Positions 1 to 9,636 of a stretch of DNA of 64,000 bases are shown here, in pieces. Origin of the DNA: Muribaculaceae bacterium (GTDB lineage: Bacteria; Bacteroidota; Bacteroidia; Bacteroidales; Muribaculaceae). The position numbers and the translations under genes were made by a program. The notes beneath the pieces are model-generated. The model made no database searches, was not told the origin of the DNA, and saw only the letters and a list, made by a program, of their open reading frames with translations. Where the stretch lies: positions 16,234 through 80,233 of the forward strand of contig JAFUKL010000011.1 of NCBI GenBank assembly GCA_017473615.1, read 5' to 3'. Within the stretch, counting starts at the first letter, position 1. The number at the start of each line of letters is the position of its first letter.

Positions 1-2922
1 GCTTACATTGTAGGTGTTTCGATTGCCGTGCATTTGCTTAACCTGCTTTGTATTCCTGCCATCGTGCTTGTTTACTATTACAAGAAATACAGCAACACAA
101 CGGTAAAAGGCTCATTGCTCGCACTGCTGCTGTCGTTTGTTATCATTGCATTTATCTTGTACGGATTGGTACCGGGATTTGTTGAAATGGGACAATGGTT
201 TGAATTGCTCTTTGTAAATACGTTAGGTTTTGGCTTCAATAGCGGAGTACTATTCTATGCAATTCTTGATGTAGCTATATTTTCTTGGTGTATATATGAG
301 TTATATAAGCAGAAGAGTGCAGTTCGCATAAAGCTATCATTCTTCTGCACCTTGTTTTTCTCCGGAATGCTGCTTATCGGTAATGGCGTTCTATTGCCTC
401 TGCTTCTCACAGCAGCTTTGGCAGTTTATTTATGGAAATTCTGCAAGAAAATTCCGGTACGTTGGTTTACAATCACGGCAATGAGTATTTTTGTGATATT
501 CATAGGATATTCCTCTTATGCTGTGATTCTTATACGCTCCAATGCTCAGACACCTATGGATCAGAACTCACCTGACAATGTGTTCGCTCTTTCAAGCTAT
601 CTTAACCGCGAGCAGTATGGAGACCGCCCCTTACTATATGGGCAGACTTTTAACTCAGGTGTCGTGTACCAAGCCAATTCCGCAGGAAACTTGAAACCAA
701 TTATAAGTGAAGGCAAGACACTGTATGCCAAGGAAGTAAAAACCGACTCAACTGCTCCCGACAGATATGTTGCCATAGGCAAGTCTAAGGAATATAAAAT
801 GACTCCGGAGCTTGATATGCTCTTCCCGCGCATGTACAGCGGACAGCATGCCGCACAATACAAAGAATGGGTGGGTATGAAAGGTAAGCCGGTAAACGCA
901 ACCACTTATATGGATGAAAAGGGTAATCCTATAGGAATGGATACAAAGATAAAGCCCACATTCCTTGAAAATCTGCAGTTCTTCTTGGATTATCAATTGA
1001 GCTACATGTACTGGAGATATTTCATGTGGAACTTCGCCGGACGCCAAAATGACATTCAAGGCAATGGAGAAATTACGCAAGGAAACTGGATAAGCGGTAT
1101 TCCGTTTATCGATAATCTGCGCTTGGGAGACCAGAGCCTTATGCCAAGTGACCTTACAACAGGCAACAAGGGGCACAACGTGTTCTATATGTTGCCGTTG
1201 ATTCTCGGTATCATAGGACTGCTTTGGCAGGCATACGCCAATAAGCGAGGCATCGAGCAGTTCTGGGTTATATTCTTCCTATTCTTTATGACCGGTATTG
1301 CTATTGTAATATACCTTAACCAAACACCGAGCCAAGTGCGCGAACGCGATTACGCATACGCAGGTTCATTCTATGCGTTTGCAATATGGGTGGGAATGGG
1401 TGTAGCCGGATTGTGGAAACTCATTACATATCTGCTTGGTAAAGCCGGCTCAAAAATGAAAGCCTACGGACAAGACAGACAAAACCTTGCAGCAGCATGC
1501 GCAGCAGCAGTCATAGGTTTGCTTGTACCGTTGCAAATGGTAAGCCAGACTTGGGATGACCATGACCGTTCCGGACGCTATTGCGCACGAGATTTCGGCA
1601 TGAACTATCTCTCCAGTGTGGATGAAAACGGTATAATCTTCACCAACGGAGATAACGACACATTCCCGTTGTGGTATGCACAGGAAGTTGAAGATTATCG
1701 CACCGACGTAAGAGTGGTAAATTTGAGTTATCTGTCTACCGACTGGTATATCAATCAGATGAAACGCTCGGCTTACGGCTCGGCTCCGTTGCCTATGATG
1801 GCTAAGGATGACAGTTTTGCTTATGACCGACGCCAATACGGATATTTCATCGAACCCGATACATTGCGCGTACCGGCGTTGAAGGCTCTTGAACACTATT
1901 ATGGAGATCACAGTAAGAATAAGGCTTATAATTTGTATGAGTTCAAATACCCTGTAATGTACATCCCTTCAAATGCCGAAGAGGCTGTAAAGCAAAAAGT
2001 GGTTCCGGAACGATACAAGGATTACGCCAATCCTTATATAGACTTGAATATGCTTATGGAGAAAGAGGCTGCAGCCGATGAAGCATTAAGCTCAAGCAAA
2101 GTGATGTCAATAGACATCATAGCATCAAGTATTGCCGAGGGTTGGAAACGTCCTGTATATTTTGCCATGACAGTTCCACAAAAGTACTATTTGGGTCTCA
2201 GCCCATACATGATGAATACCGGTATGGCTTATCAGGTAACACCGCTAAGCTACAATATGAGCGGTGAGGCAGGTGTGAATACCGAAAAAATGTATGAGAA
2301 TGTAACTCGTAAATTCCGCTGGGGCGGACTTGATACGGCTGAGCCGGGTTCGCTTTATTTGGATGAAACGGTACGCCGAATGGTTGCATCCACACGCTCC
2401 AATCTATTGGATCTTGCAAGCGCATTGCTGCAAGAAGGCTATACGGAAGAAGCTGAAACAGAGACTTTGGATAAGAATGATTCCGCTTATGCAGAGGGGA
2501 AAAAATCCGCTGAGGATAAGTATAATAAAGCTCGCGAAATTCTTGACCTGATGGTAGAGAAGCTCCCTGTAGAAACATGTCCTTATTCTTTAGGTGTGGG
2601 TGAAACCGTTGCCAACTATTATTACATGTTGAGCGAGTTTACCGGCAATAAGGAGGATTTAAAGAAAGCAGAGGAAATAATCCATAACGAAGTTATGCGA
2701 TATGCCGAGTACATCAGATTCTATCAATCGTTGGAACCCGGTATGTATTATCGCTTGACAAGCCAAGATATGTATATCGACCGGACCATGTTTATGGACT
2801 ATGTGAGTACGTATAAAGATATTACCGGCGAAGAAAAGACCGAAGAGTTACTGAATGAACTTGAAGGAATGGGCGTGAACTTTGGACGTATAGTGGAAAT
2901 GAGTAAAAATCAAAAGAGTTGA
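1..2922 (+). CDS. DUF2723 family membrane protein (5'-truncated by window edge)
   Basis: The reading frame is open to base 1, so the true start lies outside the window. The visible ~970 residues have many hydrophobic segments in the first ~530 residues, then a soluble region with aromatic and helical stretches. This layout and the wording match the large Bacteroidetes DUF2723 family, related to protein O-mannosyltransferase-like GT-C enzymes that use lipid-linked sugars in the inner membrane. The segment with R-E-R-D-Y-A-Y around base 1340 is a hallmark stretch of the family. The helical end (from about residue 790) looks TPR-like. One base separates it from the deacetylase downstream, so the two are probably co-transcribed. 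Membrane localisation is clear; the glycosyltransferase role is inferred from family membership. Confidence 0.85.
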   Translation, partial: AYIVGVSIAVHLLNLLCIPAIVLVYYYKKYSNTTVKGSLLALLLSFVIIAFILYGLVPGFVEMGQWFELLFVNTLGFGFNSGVLFYAILDVAIFSWCIYELYKQKSAVRIKLSFFCTLFFSGMLLIGNGVLLPLLLTAALAVYLWKFCKKIPVRWFTITAMSIFVIFIGYSSYAVILIRSNAQTPMDQNSPDNVFALSSYLNREQYGDRPLLYGQTFNSGVVYQANSAGNLKPIISEGKTLYAKEVKTDSTAPDRYVAIGKSKEYKMTPELDMLFPRMYSGQHAAQYKEWVGMKGKPVNATTYMDEKGNPIGMDTKIKPTFLENLQFFLDYQLSYMYWRYFMWNFAGRQNDIQGNGEITQGNWISGIPFIDNLRLGDQSLMPSDLTTGNKGHNVFYMLPLILGIIGLLWQAYANKRGIEQFWVIFFLFFMTGIAIVIYLNQTPSQVRERDYAYAGSFYAFAIWVGMGVAGLWKLITYLLGKAGSKMKAYGQDRQNLAAACAAAVIGLLVPLQMVSQTWDDHDRSGRYCARDFGMNYLSSVDENGIIFTNGDNDTFPLWYAQEVEDYRTDVRVVNLSYLSTDWYINQMKRSAYGSAPLPMMAKDDSFAYDRRQYGYFIEPDTLRVPALKALEHYYGDHSKNKAYNLYEFKYPVMYIPSNAEEAVKQKVVPERYKDYANPYIDLNMLMEKEAAADEALSSSKVMSIDIIASSIAEGWKRPVYFAMTVPQKYYLGLSPYMMNTGMAYQVTPLSYNMSGEAGVNTEKMYENVTRKFRWGGLDTAEPGSLYLDETVRRMVASTRSNLLDLASALLQEGYTEEAETETLDKNDSAYAEGKKSAEDKYNKAREILDLMVEKLPVETCPYSLGVGETVANYYYMLSEFTGNKEDLKKAEEIIHNEVMRYAEYIRFYQSLEPGMYYRLTSQDMYIDRTMFMDYVSTYKDITGEEKTEELLNELEGMGVNFGRIVEMSKNQKS

Positions 2923-2923
2923 T

Positions 2924-3547
2924 ATGTTTATAGAACAACCGCCTCTGTTTTATCGTATTCTGTTTCCTGAATGCGTGTGGCGATTGCACAAGAAACGCAA
3001 ATGCGTATATCTTACTTTTGACGACGGACCTATTCCGGAAGTAACCCCGTGGGTATTGGATACGCTTGACAGGTATGGGGTGAAAGCCACATTCTTCTGC
3101 GTGGGCGATAACGTAAAACGCAATCCGGGGCTGTTTGAAGAAATAAAGCGGAGGGGGCATAGTGTGGGAAACCACACTATGAACCACCTGCAAGGTATGA
3201 AGGTAACGGCACGCAGGTATCTGCGTAATGTTGCAGAAGCCAATATGCTCATAAAATCTCCTCTTTTCCGTCCGCCACACGGTCTGCTGAAATGGGCGCA
3301 ATCAAATGTGCTGCGAGAACATTTCACGATTGTAATGTATGATGTGGTGTCACGAGACTATAGCCGTAAACTCACAGGCGAACAAGTGTTGAAAAACATA
3401 AAGCGTTATGTGAGGAAAGGCTCTATAATCGTTTTTCATGATTCGTTGAAAGCAGAAAAGAACATGAAATACGCCCTACCCAAAGCGATAGAATGGCTTA
3501 TGGAAAAGGGGTATTCGATTGAACGCATCAAGTCAAGCGAGGAATAA
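2924..3547 (+). CDS. Polysaccharide deacetylase (NodB/CE4 family)
   Basis: A 207-residue protein with the CE4 carbohydrate esterase signature: TFDDGP at residues 31-36 (catalytic and metal-binding Asp pair), a second metal motif with H84 and H88 in GNHTMNH, and FRPPHG as the third motif. Family members remove N- or O-acetyl groups from peptidoglycan or extracellular glycan. There is no signal peptide; the N-terminus carries only a short hydrophobic patch, so location is uncertain. The ATG lies one base after the DUF2723 stop and queG follows after 14 bases, suggesting one transcript. The substrate cannot be told from sequence. Confidence 0.9.
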   Translation: MFIEQPPLFYRILFPECVWRLHKKRKCVYLTFDDGPIPEVTPWVLDTLDRYGVKATFFCVGDNVKRNPGLFEEIKRRGHSVGNHTMNHLQGMKVTARRYLRNVAEANMLIKSPLFRPPHGLLKWAQSNVLREHFTIVMYDVVSRDYSRKLTGEQVLKNIKRYVRKGSIIVFHDSLKAEKNMKYALPKAIEWLMEKGYSIERIKSSEE

Positions 3548-3561
3548 AAGCCACCTTAAAC

Positions 3562-4497
3562 ATGGATTTCATTGACGATAAGAAAGAACTTATCAGAGCC
3601 AAAGCATTGGAACTTGGTTTTGATGCCTGCGGTTTTGCCATTGCCGAAAGAGTGGATGAAGACGCCATGGTTCAATATCTTTCTTGGATAGAGAATGGTA
3701 AGAATGACTGTATGGATTATGCAGCAAAATATATGCCATTGAGGAACGACCCTCGTGAACTTTTTCCGGGTGCAAAAACCATGATATGCGCAGCTATGAA
3801 CTATTTTCCTGCCGTAAAGCAACCAAAGAATGCCCCGCAGTTTTCTTATTATGCCTATGGAAAGGATTATCATAATGTGGTACGCAATCGGCTAAAATTA
3901 TTGGCACGGTTCATAAAAGATAATTGGGGCGCAGATTCCCGTGCGTGTGTCGACACGGCTCCTGTCAGAGAAAAATATTGGGCAAGAAAAGCAGGGATAG
4001 GTATGATAGGACGTAACAATATGCTTATTATACCCGGAAAAGGCTCCTATTTTTTCCTTGGAGAACTCATCACAGAGCTTGAGATTTCCCCCGATGCTCC
4101 TTGCACACTGACTTGCGGCGATTGCAATGAATGTGTTGACAGATGCCCGGGCGGCGCTTTAGCTGAAAAAGGCAGCCTTGATGCACGCCGATGCCTTTCA
4201 TGCCAACTTATAGAGAATCGCAGTACATTGCCTGCATGGGTAGGCGCTGTGGCGGGGAAACAAGTGTATGGATGTGACGAATGCCAAAAATGCTGTCCGC
4301 ATAACAAAAATGCTCAACACACCGACATTCCGGAATTCACCCCCGATGAAAAGATGCTTTCACTCACTCTCGATGATATAATCCTGATGACTGACGTGCG
4401 TTTTAAGGAATTATTCGGGAAAAGTGCAGTCAAAAGAGTTAAACTTGAAGGGCTGAAACGCAATGCGCAAATTATAGCCAAAGAGTTCAAAAAGTAG
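3562..4497 (+). CDS. queG: Epoxyqueuosine reductase QueG
   Basis: A 311-residue iron-sulfur protein with the QueG arrangement: an N-terminal cobalamin-binding region (around the sequence YAYGKDYH), the motif CGDCNECVDRCP, then CLSC and CDECQKCCPHN, giving the cysteines for two 4Fe-4S clusters. It reduces epoxyqueuosine to queuosine at tRNA wobble position 34, the last step of Q synthesis, in the cytoplasm. It is shorter than the E. coli enzyme, which has an extra C-terminal HEAT-like region, and close to the usual Bacteroidetes length. It is third in the run with the two envelope genes. The identification rests on cluster motifs plus overall length and is firm. Confidence 0.93.
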   Translation: MDFIDDKKELIRAKALELGFDACGFAIAERVDEDAMVQYLSWIENGKNDCMDYAAKYMPLRNDPRELFPGAKTMICAAMNYFPAVKQPKNAPQFSYYAYGKDYHNVVRNRLKLLARFIKDNWGADSRACVDTAPVREKYWARKAGIGMIGRNNMLIIPGKGSYFFLGELITELEISPDAPCTLTCGDCNECVDRCPGGALAEKGSLDARRCLSCQLIENRSTLPAWVGAVAGKQVYGCDECQKCCPHNKNAQHTDIPEFTPDEKMLSLTLDDIILMTDVRFKELFGKSAVKRVKLEGLKRNAQIIAKEFKK

Positions 4498-4525
4498 TTA
4501 TATAAATAAAATATAATTACCGGTA

Positions 4526-4559
4526 TTTGTAGTATAAGAATAAAATTTACTTACCTTTG
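4526..4559 (+). promoter_or_regulatory. Bacteroidetes-type promoter for the small lipoprotein gene
   Basis: TTTG at 4526-4529 and TACCTTTG at 4552-4559, 22 bases apart, match the Bacteroides -33/-7 consensus (TTTG ... TAnnTTTG). The start codon follows about 55 bases later. Confidence 0.6.
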
Positions 4560-4616
4560 TGGCTGTGAGTGAATCAAGCAAAATAATGTCATATAATAAT
4601 TTATATCGAAAAAATT

Positions 4617-5075
4617 ATGGTAGAGAAAATGAAATTTAAAAGTCTTTTTATGTTTGTGATGGCTGTATTGATGTCAGTAACAGCCGTTTCTTGTTTAGGT
4701 GACGATGAAGAAGAAATCGTGTGGGTTGAAGAGGTTGCGTCTGAAACCGGATTGTGCAATGCAACTTGGGTATTGACAAGTATTATAGGTGAAGAAGTAG
4801 AGACAGACGTCCCCTATAAATCATACACATTCAATATATCGGGTACAGGCTATTTGCAATACACCGATGAGGCAACAGGTGAAATCAAGACAGACAATTT
4901 CACATGGAAATCATATAAGTACGGTACTTCTCATAAATTGAGCCTGATTGTAGAAGGATATGAAAATCAAGGCGCAGCAGAAACTCTGTACGCCATTCAA
5001 AACTTGGTTACATTACGCTTGCAAGTACAGGCTGAAAACGGTTATATAGCTGTAGAAGAATATACAGCCGAATAA
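4617..5075 (+). CDS. Small putative surface lipoprotein
   Basis: A 152-residue protein with a lipoprotein signal peptide: basic start, hydrophobic core, then a VSC lipobox with Cys at residue 26. The residues after the Cys are L-G-D-D-E-E-E, an acidic stretch resembling the lipoprotein export signal that sends Bacteroidetes lipoproteins to the cell surface. The rest is a short beta-rich domain with no family I recognise; it resembles the lipocalin-like small lipoproteins common in Bacteroidales. ATG at 4629 is an alternative start with the same signal peptide. It has its own promoter and converges with polA, the two stops being only four bases apart. Confidence 0.7.
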   Translation: MVEKMKFKSLFMFVMAVLMSVTAVSCLGDDEEEIVWVEEVASETGLCNATWVLTSIIGEEVETDVPYKSYTFNISGTGYLQYTDEATGEIKTDNFTWKSYKYGTSHKLSLIVEGYENQGAAETLYAIQNLVTLRLQVQAENGYIAVEEYTAE

Positions 5076-5079
5076 ATCA

Positions 5080-7878
5080 TCAATGAGCCTCAAGCCAATT
5101 ATGGGCAGCGCCTGCCGAAGGTATCATAGGAACCTTACCGCGATAGGCGTTGCTCATTTCGTTTAATACGATATTACGCACTGTTTCAAGTTCTTCAGGT
5201 ACTACGTCAAAGTTCAATTCATCGTGTACCTGCATTATCATCTTAGACCTCAGCCCTTCATCTTTGAAACGGCGATAGATACGCACCATAGCAATCTTGA
5301 TGATATCTGCGGCAGTTCCTTGGATAGGTGCATTGATAGCATTCCTTTCGGAGAATCCTCGCACTACAGCATTACGCGAATTAATATCGGGCAGCATACG
5401 TCGCCTTCCGAGCATTGTGCTTACGTATTCCTGCTGTTTTGCTTTTTCTATCGCAGAATCCATGTATTCCTTTACTTTAGGAAACATGGAAAAATATCCG
5501 TCAATGAGCATTTTTGCCTCTGCACGCGGAATCTCAAGACGTTGAGCCAGCCCAAAAGCCGATATTCCGTATAAAATACCGAAATTGGCAGTCTTTGCTT
5601 TGCGGCGCTGATCGGGCGTAACGTCATTCGGCTCTTCATGATAAATTTTCGAGGCTGTAAGAGTGTGTATGTCTTCACCTTTATTGAATGCCGTTACCAT
5701 TGTTTCATCTCCGCTGAAATCAGCTACAAGGCGCAACTCGATTTGTGAATAATCGGCAGAAAAGAATACATTACCTTCAGCCGGAATGAATGCTTTACGA
5801 ATTTCTCTACCCTCCTCGCTACGCACAGGCACGTTTTGCATATTAGGGTTAGCCGAAGACAATCGTCCGGTGGCTGTAACCGTCTGATTATAGGTTGTAT
5901 GCACACGTCCCGTACGCCGATTGATAAGTAAGGGAAGAGCCTCTACATAGGTAGAAAGCAACTTACGTAATCCCCTCACATCAAGAATCTTGCCCACAAT
6001 GGGATTTTTATCTTTAAGTCGCAGCAGCACCTCTTCCGATGTTGAATATTTACCGCCCTTGGTCTTTTTCGCATTTTCATCGAGTTTCATCTGCCGGAAG
6101 AGTATGTCTCCCACTTGCAAAGGTGATGATATATTGAATTCCGTACCTGCCAATGCATAAATTTCTTGTTCTAAATCATGCATTTGAGTTTTTAGTATTG
6201 TTGCATAGTCATTAAGTACACTCACATCAATTCTTACGCCGTTTTTCTCCATATCGGCGAGAACTTCAATGAGAGGAAGTTCCACGTCGGTAAACAACGT
6301 TTCCATTCCCAATTCCTTGATTTGCGGCTCAAGTTCCGATTTAAGCCGTAACGCAATATCAGCCTGTTCACAAGCGTAGTCACGCAAGAACTCAAGCGGA
6401 GCATCCTCGGCAGCACGTTTCAGTCGTCCTCCTCCATCGGTTAATTTTTCCGATGGAATCATTTCATACTTCAACAGTGCGGATGCAAGCCGCGATATAT
6501 CATGACTGTTTTCCGGCTGAATAAGATAATGGGCTACCGAAGTATCATAATATGGAGCACTTATATTAATGCCATCGTTCTGCAATGCGAGCATGTTGTT
6601 TTTTACATCGGCACTAACCAATATTGACGATGTGTTCTCAAATATGGGTTTTAATGCCGACAGCATTTCCTTACGCAACGTTTTGTCGTTTGGTATAGGG
6701 ATATAAGCAGCAACCGATTTCATTGCAGAAAATCCCATGCCTATAATACGCTGGTCGATATTGTCGATACCATCGGTCAATATACACACACCGAATTCTT
6801 TTATAGACGTTAGTTTTTTTGCCAATTTATAGACTAATGCAGGATTGTCGATTATGTCATAGCGATGATTTTCCGTTTCGATTGACGCTAAAGGTACTGA
6901 TATGGATTCAAGCTGATTATCAGTGTCATTCCCGAAGAGAGATGGTTGTGCCGTATCGCTATTTGATGCGGCATCAGCCATTGTTTGCTGGGATAAGTTT
7001 TTACCTATAATCCTTGTGATAAGCGTCTTGAATTCCAATTCATTGAAGACCTCATACAAAGCATTATAGTCAGGTTCTTCTCGAATTAACGTTTGTTCGT
7101 TGAAATCGACGGGCACATCGGTTTTTATCGTGGCGAGAAACTTGGAGAAACGAATCTGTTCGGCGTTTTCTTCAACCTTGGCTTTCATCGCACCTTTCAG
7201 TTCTCCCGAACGTTCAAGCAATCCTTCAACAGAACCAAATTGCTTTATCAATTTTATAGCCGTAATCTTCCCCACCCCCGGGCAACCCGGAATATTATCC
7301 ACTTTGTCACCCATCAAAGCCAAGTAATCTATCACTTGAAGGGGGGTATCGAAATCATACATTTCGCATACTTCCTTCACTCCAAGAACTTCAAAATCGG
7401 CTCCCTGCTTACCCGGCTTATACTGGAAGATACATTCATCCACCACCTGACCGAAATCCTTGTCGGGAGTCATCATATATGCTTTAAAACCTTTTTCCTG
7501 CGCTTTCTTCGCCAAAGTACCTATCACATCATCGGCCTCATATCCAAGCACTTCTATTACAGGAATACGATAAGCTTCCAAGATGCGCTTGATGTAAGGT
7601 ATAGCCAAACGAATGTCTTCGGGTGTAGGCGGACGTTCTGCTTTATAACCCTCAAATGCATCATGGCGGAAAGTGGGCCCCGGTGGGTCGAAACACACCG
7701 CAATGTGTGTGGGATTCTCTCGTTTCAATACATCCTGCAATGTATTGACAAAACCGTATATCGCAGAGGTGTTGAACCCCTTCGACGACATGCGAGGAGC
7801 ATTAATGAGCGCATAATAAGCCCTATATATCAGTGCATAAGCATCAAGCAAAAATAGTTTTTTTTCTTCCATTTCCAT
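5080..7878 (-). CDS. polA: DNA polymerase I with a degenerate proofreading domain
   Basis: A 932-residue enzyme of DNA repair and Okazaki maturation. The N-terminal ~290 residues are the 5'-3' flap exonuclease (DAYALIYRAYYAL, EADDVIG, GDKVDNIPG). The polymerase domain has intact motifs A (DYSQIELR), B (RRKAKTANFGILYG) and C (QVHDELNFD). The middle 3'-5' exonuclease domain keeps its fold but has lost the metal ligands: the DTET site reads C-I-L-T (near residue 366), the Asp of exo II is Asn (VKNN) and the Asp of exo III is Gln (YACEQAD). It is therefore probably without proofreading, like Taq polymerase. The best start is ATG 7878 (next ATG 7872); the in-frame codon at 7881 is TTG. Confidence 0.96.
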   Translation of the reverse strand: MEMEEKKLFLLDAYALIYRAYYALINAPRMSSKGFNTSAIYGFVNTLQDVLKRENPTHIAVCFDPPGPTFRHDAFEGYKAERPPTPEDIRLAIPYIKRILEAYRIPVIEVLGYEADDVIGTLAKKAQEKGFKAYMMTPDKDFGQVVDECIFQYKPGKQGADFEVLGVKEVCEMYDFDTPLQVIDYLALMGDKVDNIPGCPGVGKITAIKLIKQFGSVEGLLERSGELKGAMKAKVEENAEQIRFSKFLATIKTDVPVDFNEQTLIREEPDYNALYEVFNELEFKTLITRIIGKNLSQQTMADAASNSDTAQPSLFGNDTDNQLESISVPLASIETENHRYDIIDNPALVYKLAKKLTSIKEFGVCILTDGIDNIDQRIIGMGFSAMKSVAAYIPIPNDKTLRKEMLSALKPIFENTSSILVSADVKNNMLALQNDGINISAPYYDTSVAHYLIQPENSHDISRLASALLKYEMIPSEKLTDGGGRLKRAAEDAPLEFLRDYACEQADIALRLKSELEPQIKELGMETLFTDVELPLIEVLADMEKNGVRIDVSVLNDYATILKTQMHDLEQEIYALAGTEFNISSPLQVGDILFRQMKLDENAKKTKGGKYSTSEEVLLRLKDKNPIVGKILDVRGLRKLLSTYVEALPLLINRRTGRVHTTYNQTVTATGRLSSANPNMQNVPVRSEEGREIRKAFIPAEGNVFFSADYSQIELRLVADFSGDETMVTAFNKGEDIHTLTASKIYHEEPNDVTPDQRRKAKTANFGILYGISAFGLAQRLEIPRAEAKMLIDGYFSMFPKVKEYMDSAIEKAKQQEYVSTMLGRRRMLPDINSRNAVVRGFSERNAINAPIQGTAADIIKIAMVRIYRRFKDEGLRSKMIMQVHDELNFDVVPEELETVRNIVLNEMSNAYRGKVPMIPSAGAAHNWLEAH

Positions 7879-8015
7879 CAACAGGAGTTTAGTGTTATGC
7901 GAATTTACAACTATTTCTCAATATAGACCAATTGAAATAACTCAAAATAAAGAACTTTTCCTTCTTATGCGTTTTAAATCGATAAAAATTACTTGAAGGT
8001 TCTGAGATTTATTGT

Positions 8016-8023
8016 TACTTTTG
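8016..8023 (+). promoter_or_regulatory. -7 box (TACTTTTG) that sets the start of the polyprenyl synthase gene
   Basis: TACTTTTG matches the Bacteroidetes -7 consensus, with a TTGA at 7993-7996 in -33 position (19-base spacer). Transcription would start near 8030, so an upstream in-frame codon at 8012 cannot be the start and ATG 8042 is used. Confidence 0.6.
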
Positions 8024-8041
8024 CAACTTAATCGTCGATTT

Positions 8042-9016
8042 ATGGGAGGTATTAAAACAATTCAACAAAATATAGCTCAGGATCTTTCCAAGCTTAACGA
8101 TATTATCAAGGATGCTCTTAACAGCGATTCTGCCCTAATGCACCGTATTGTTTCCGGATTTTTGGAATCTAAAGGCAAGCAGATACGTCCGATACTTGTG
8201 ATTCTTAGCGGAAGATTCTTTGGCGGAGTAAACAACAGCGTTCTATATGCAGGAGCAGCGATAGAACTTCTGCATAATGCTTCGCTTATCCATGATGACG
8301 TTATAGATGAATCCAAAGAACGCCGCGGGCAGCCTACCATCAACCGAATTTGGGACAACCACATCTCGGTACTTGTAGGTGACTTTTTCGTAAGCGCATC
8401 TTTGCATTGTGCTGTACAAACAGAGAACCATAATATCACGGCTGTGCTTTCCCGTTTGGGCAGAGAACTGTCACTCGGCGAAATGAGCCAAATCGACAAT
8501 GCACGCCGGCATAATATTGACGAAAACACTTATTTAGATATCATAAAGCACAAAACGGCATCTTTGTTCAAATGCTGCGTGGAGGTGAGCGGACATGCGA
8601 CCAATGCCGATACCAAGCAACTTGATGACTTGATGAAGTTCACCGAATTGTTAGGCTTGTGTTTCCAGATAAAAGACGATATTTTTGACTATTTTGAGGA
8701 CAAAAATATAGGTAAGCCTACAGGCAACGACCTAAGAGAGGGTAAAGTGACTTTACCTCTCATTTATGCTCTCTCGAAAGTGACGGCAGAAAACCATGAC
8801 GAAATGGTGGCTACCGTAAAGAAGAATGAACTTTCAAGTGAAGAAATTGCGGCACTTATCGAGTATGCAAAAAATGAAGGAGGTATAGAATATGCTTATG
8901 CCACTATGGAACGCCTCCGCGATGAAGCTTTTGCCATTCTTGACGGTTATCCTCGGAAAGAGGCTGTAGAGGACTTCAAGGAACTTTTCAACTTCATTAT
9001 ACAACGCAACAAATAA
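8042..9016 (+). CDS. Polyprenyl diphosphate synthase
   Basis: A 324-residue trans-prenyltransferase. The two aspartate-rich motifs are present: DDVID at residues 85-89, followed by the ERRG basic patch, and DDIFD at 212-216. It condenses isopentenyl diphosphate onto an allylic primer to make the long side chain of menaquinone (octaprenyl/heptaprenyl synthase type; length and bulk fit IspB-like rather than short-chain GGPP enzymes). Chain length cannot be fixed by eye. The start is ATG 8042, since the -7 box lies just upstream. rnhB follows after three bases and is likely co-transcribed. Confidence 0.9.
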   Translation: MGGIKTIQQNIAQDLSKLNDIIKDALNSDSALMHRIVSGFLESKGKQIRPILVILSGRFFGGVNNSVLYAGAAIELLHNASLIHDDVIDESKERRGQPTINRIWDNHISVLVGDFFVSASLHCAVQTENHNITAVLSRLGRELSLGEMSQIDNARRHNIDENTYLDIIKHKTASLFKCCVEVSGHATNADTKQLDDLMKFTELLGLCFQIKDDIFDYFEDKNIGKPTGNDLREGKVTLPLIYALSKVTAENHDEMVATVKKNELSSEEIAALIEYAKNEGGIEYAYATMERLRDEAFAILDGYPRKEAVEDFKELFNFIIQRNK

Positions 9017-9019
9017 CGA

Positions 9020-9616
9020 ATGCTTGAACCGTATCTCATAAAAGGACGTATCGAGGCGGGATGCGATGAAGCCGGAAGGGGGTGTCTTGCCGGTCCGGTA
9101 ACGGCAGCGGCTGTGATACTTCCTGAAGGGTTCAGCAATGAATTACTCAATGATTCCAAACAACTTACCGAAAAACAGCGCGACTTGTTGCGCCCTATCA
9201 TAGAACGTGAAGCATTGGCATGGGCTGTTGCGTTTGTTTCTCCGCAAGAAATCGACGAAATAAATATTCTTAAAGCGTCTTTCACTGCCATGCACCGTGC
9301 TATAGACCAATTATCGGTACGCCCCGAGGCTCTTCTGATTGATGGTAACAGATTCATGAAATACCACGACGTGCCTCACACATGTATTGTGAAAGGAGAC
9401 GGAAAGATGATGAGTATTGCAGCTGCATCGGTATTGGCAAAGACTCATCGCGATGAATATATGCGCAAGATAGCACAAGACTATCCGCAATATGCATGGG
9501 ACAAGAACAAAGGATATCCCACAAAGGATCACAGAATGGCAATCGAGAATTGTGGAACCACGCCGCACCACCGCATGACCTTTCAGCTCCTCAACCCCCA
9601 TTTAAGCTTATTTTAA
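9020..9616 (+). CDS. rnhB: Ribonuclease HII
   Basis: A 198-residue type 2 RNase H that cuts RNA in RNA/DNA hybrids, including single misincorporated ribonucleotides. The GCDEAGRG motif gives D16 and E17; D108 (LLIDGN) and D145 (KTHRDEYM) complete the catalytic set, and the [10 protein letters not shown] helix is typical. The length equals the family norm. ATG lies three bases after the preceding stop, so translation may be coupled. Confidence 0.96.
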   Translation: MLEPYLIKGRIEAGCDEAGRGCLAGPVTAAAVILPEGFSNELLNDSKQLTEKQRDLLRPIIEREALAWAVAFVSPQEIDEINILKASFTAMHRAIDQLSVRPEALLIDGNRFMKYHDVPHTCIVKGDGKMMSIAAASVLAKTHRDEYMRKIAQDYPQYAWDKNKGYPTKDHRMAIENCGTTPHHRMTFQLLNPHLSLF

Positions 9617-9636
9617 CCACATATCACAGCAACATT

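Noticed and set aside
7093-7857. 254-residue plus-strand open frame within polA
   Set aside because: Antisense to the highly conserved flap-nuclease part of PolA; its composition is typical of a mirrored coding frame.
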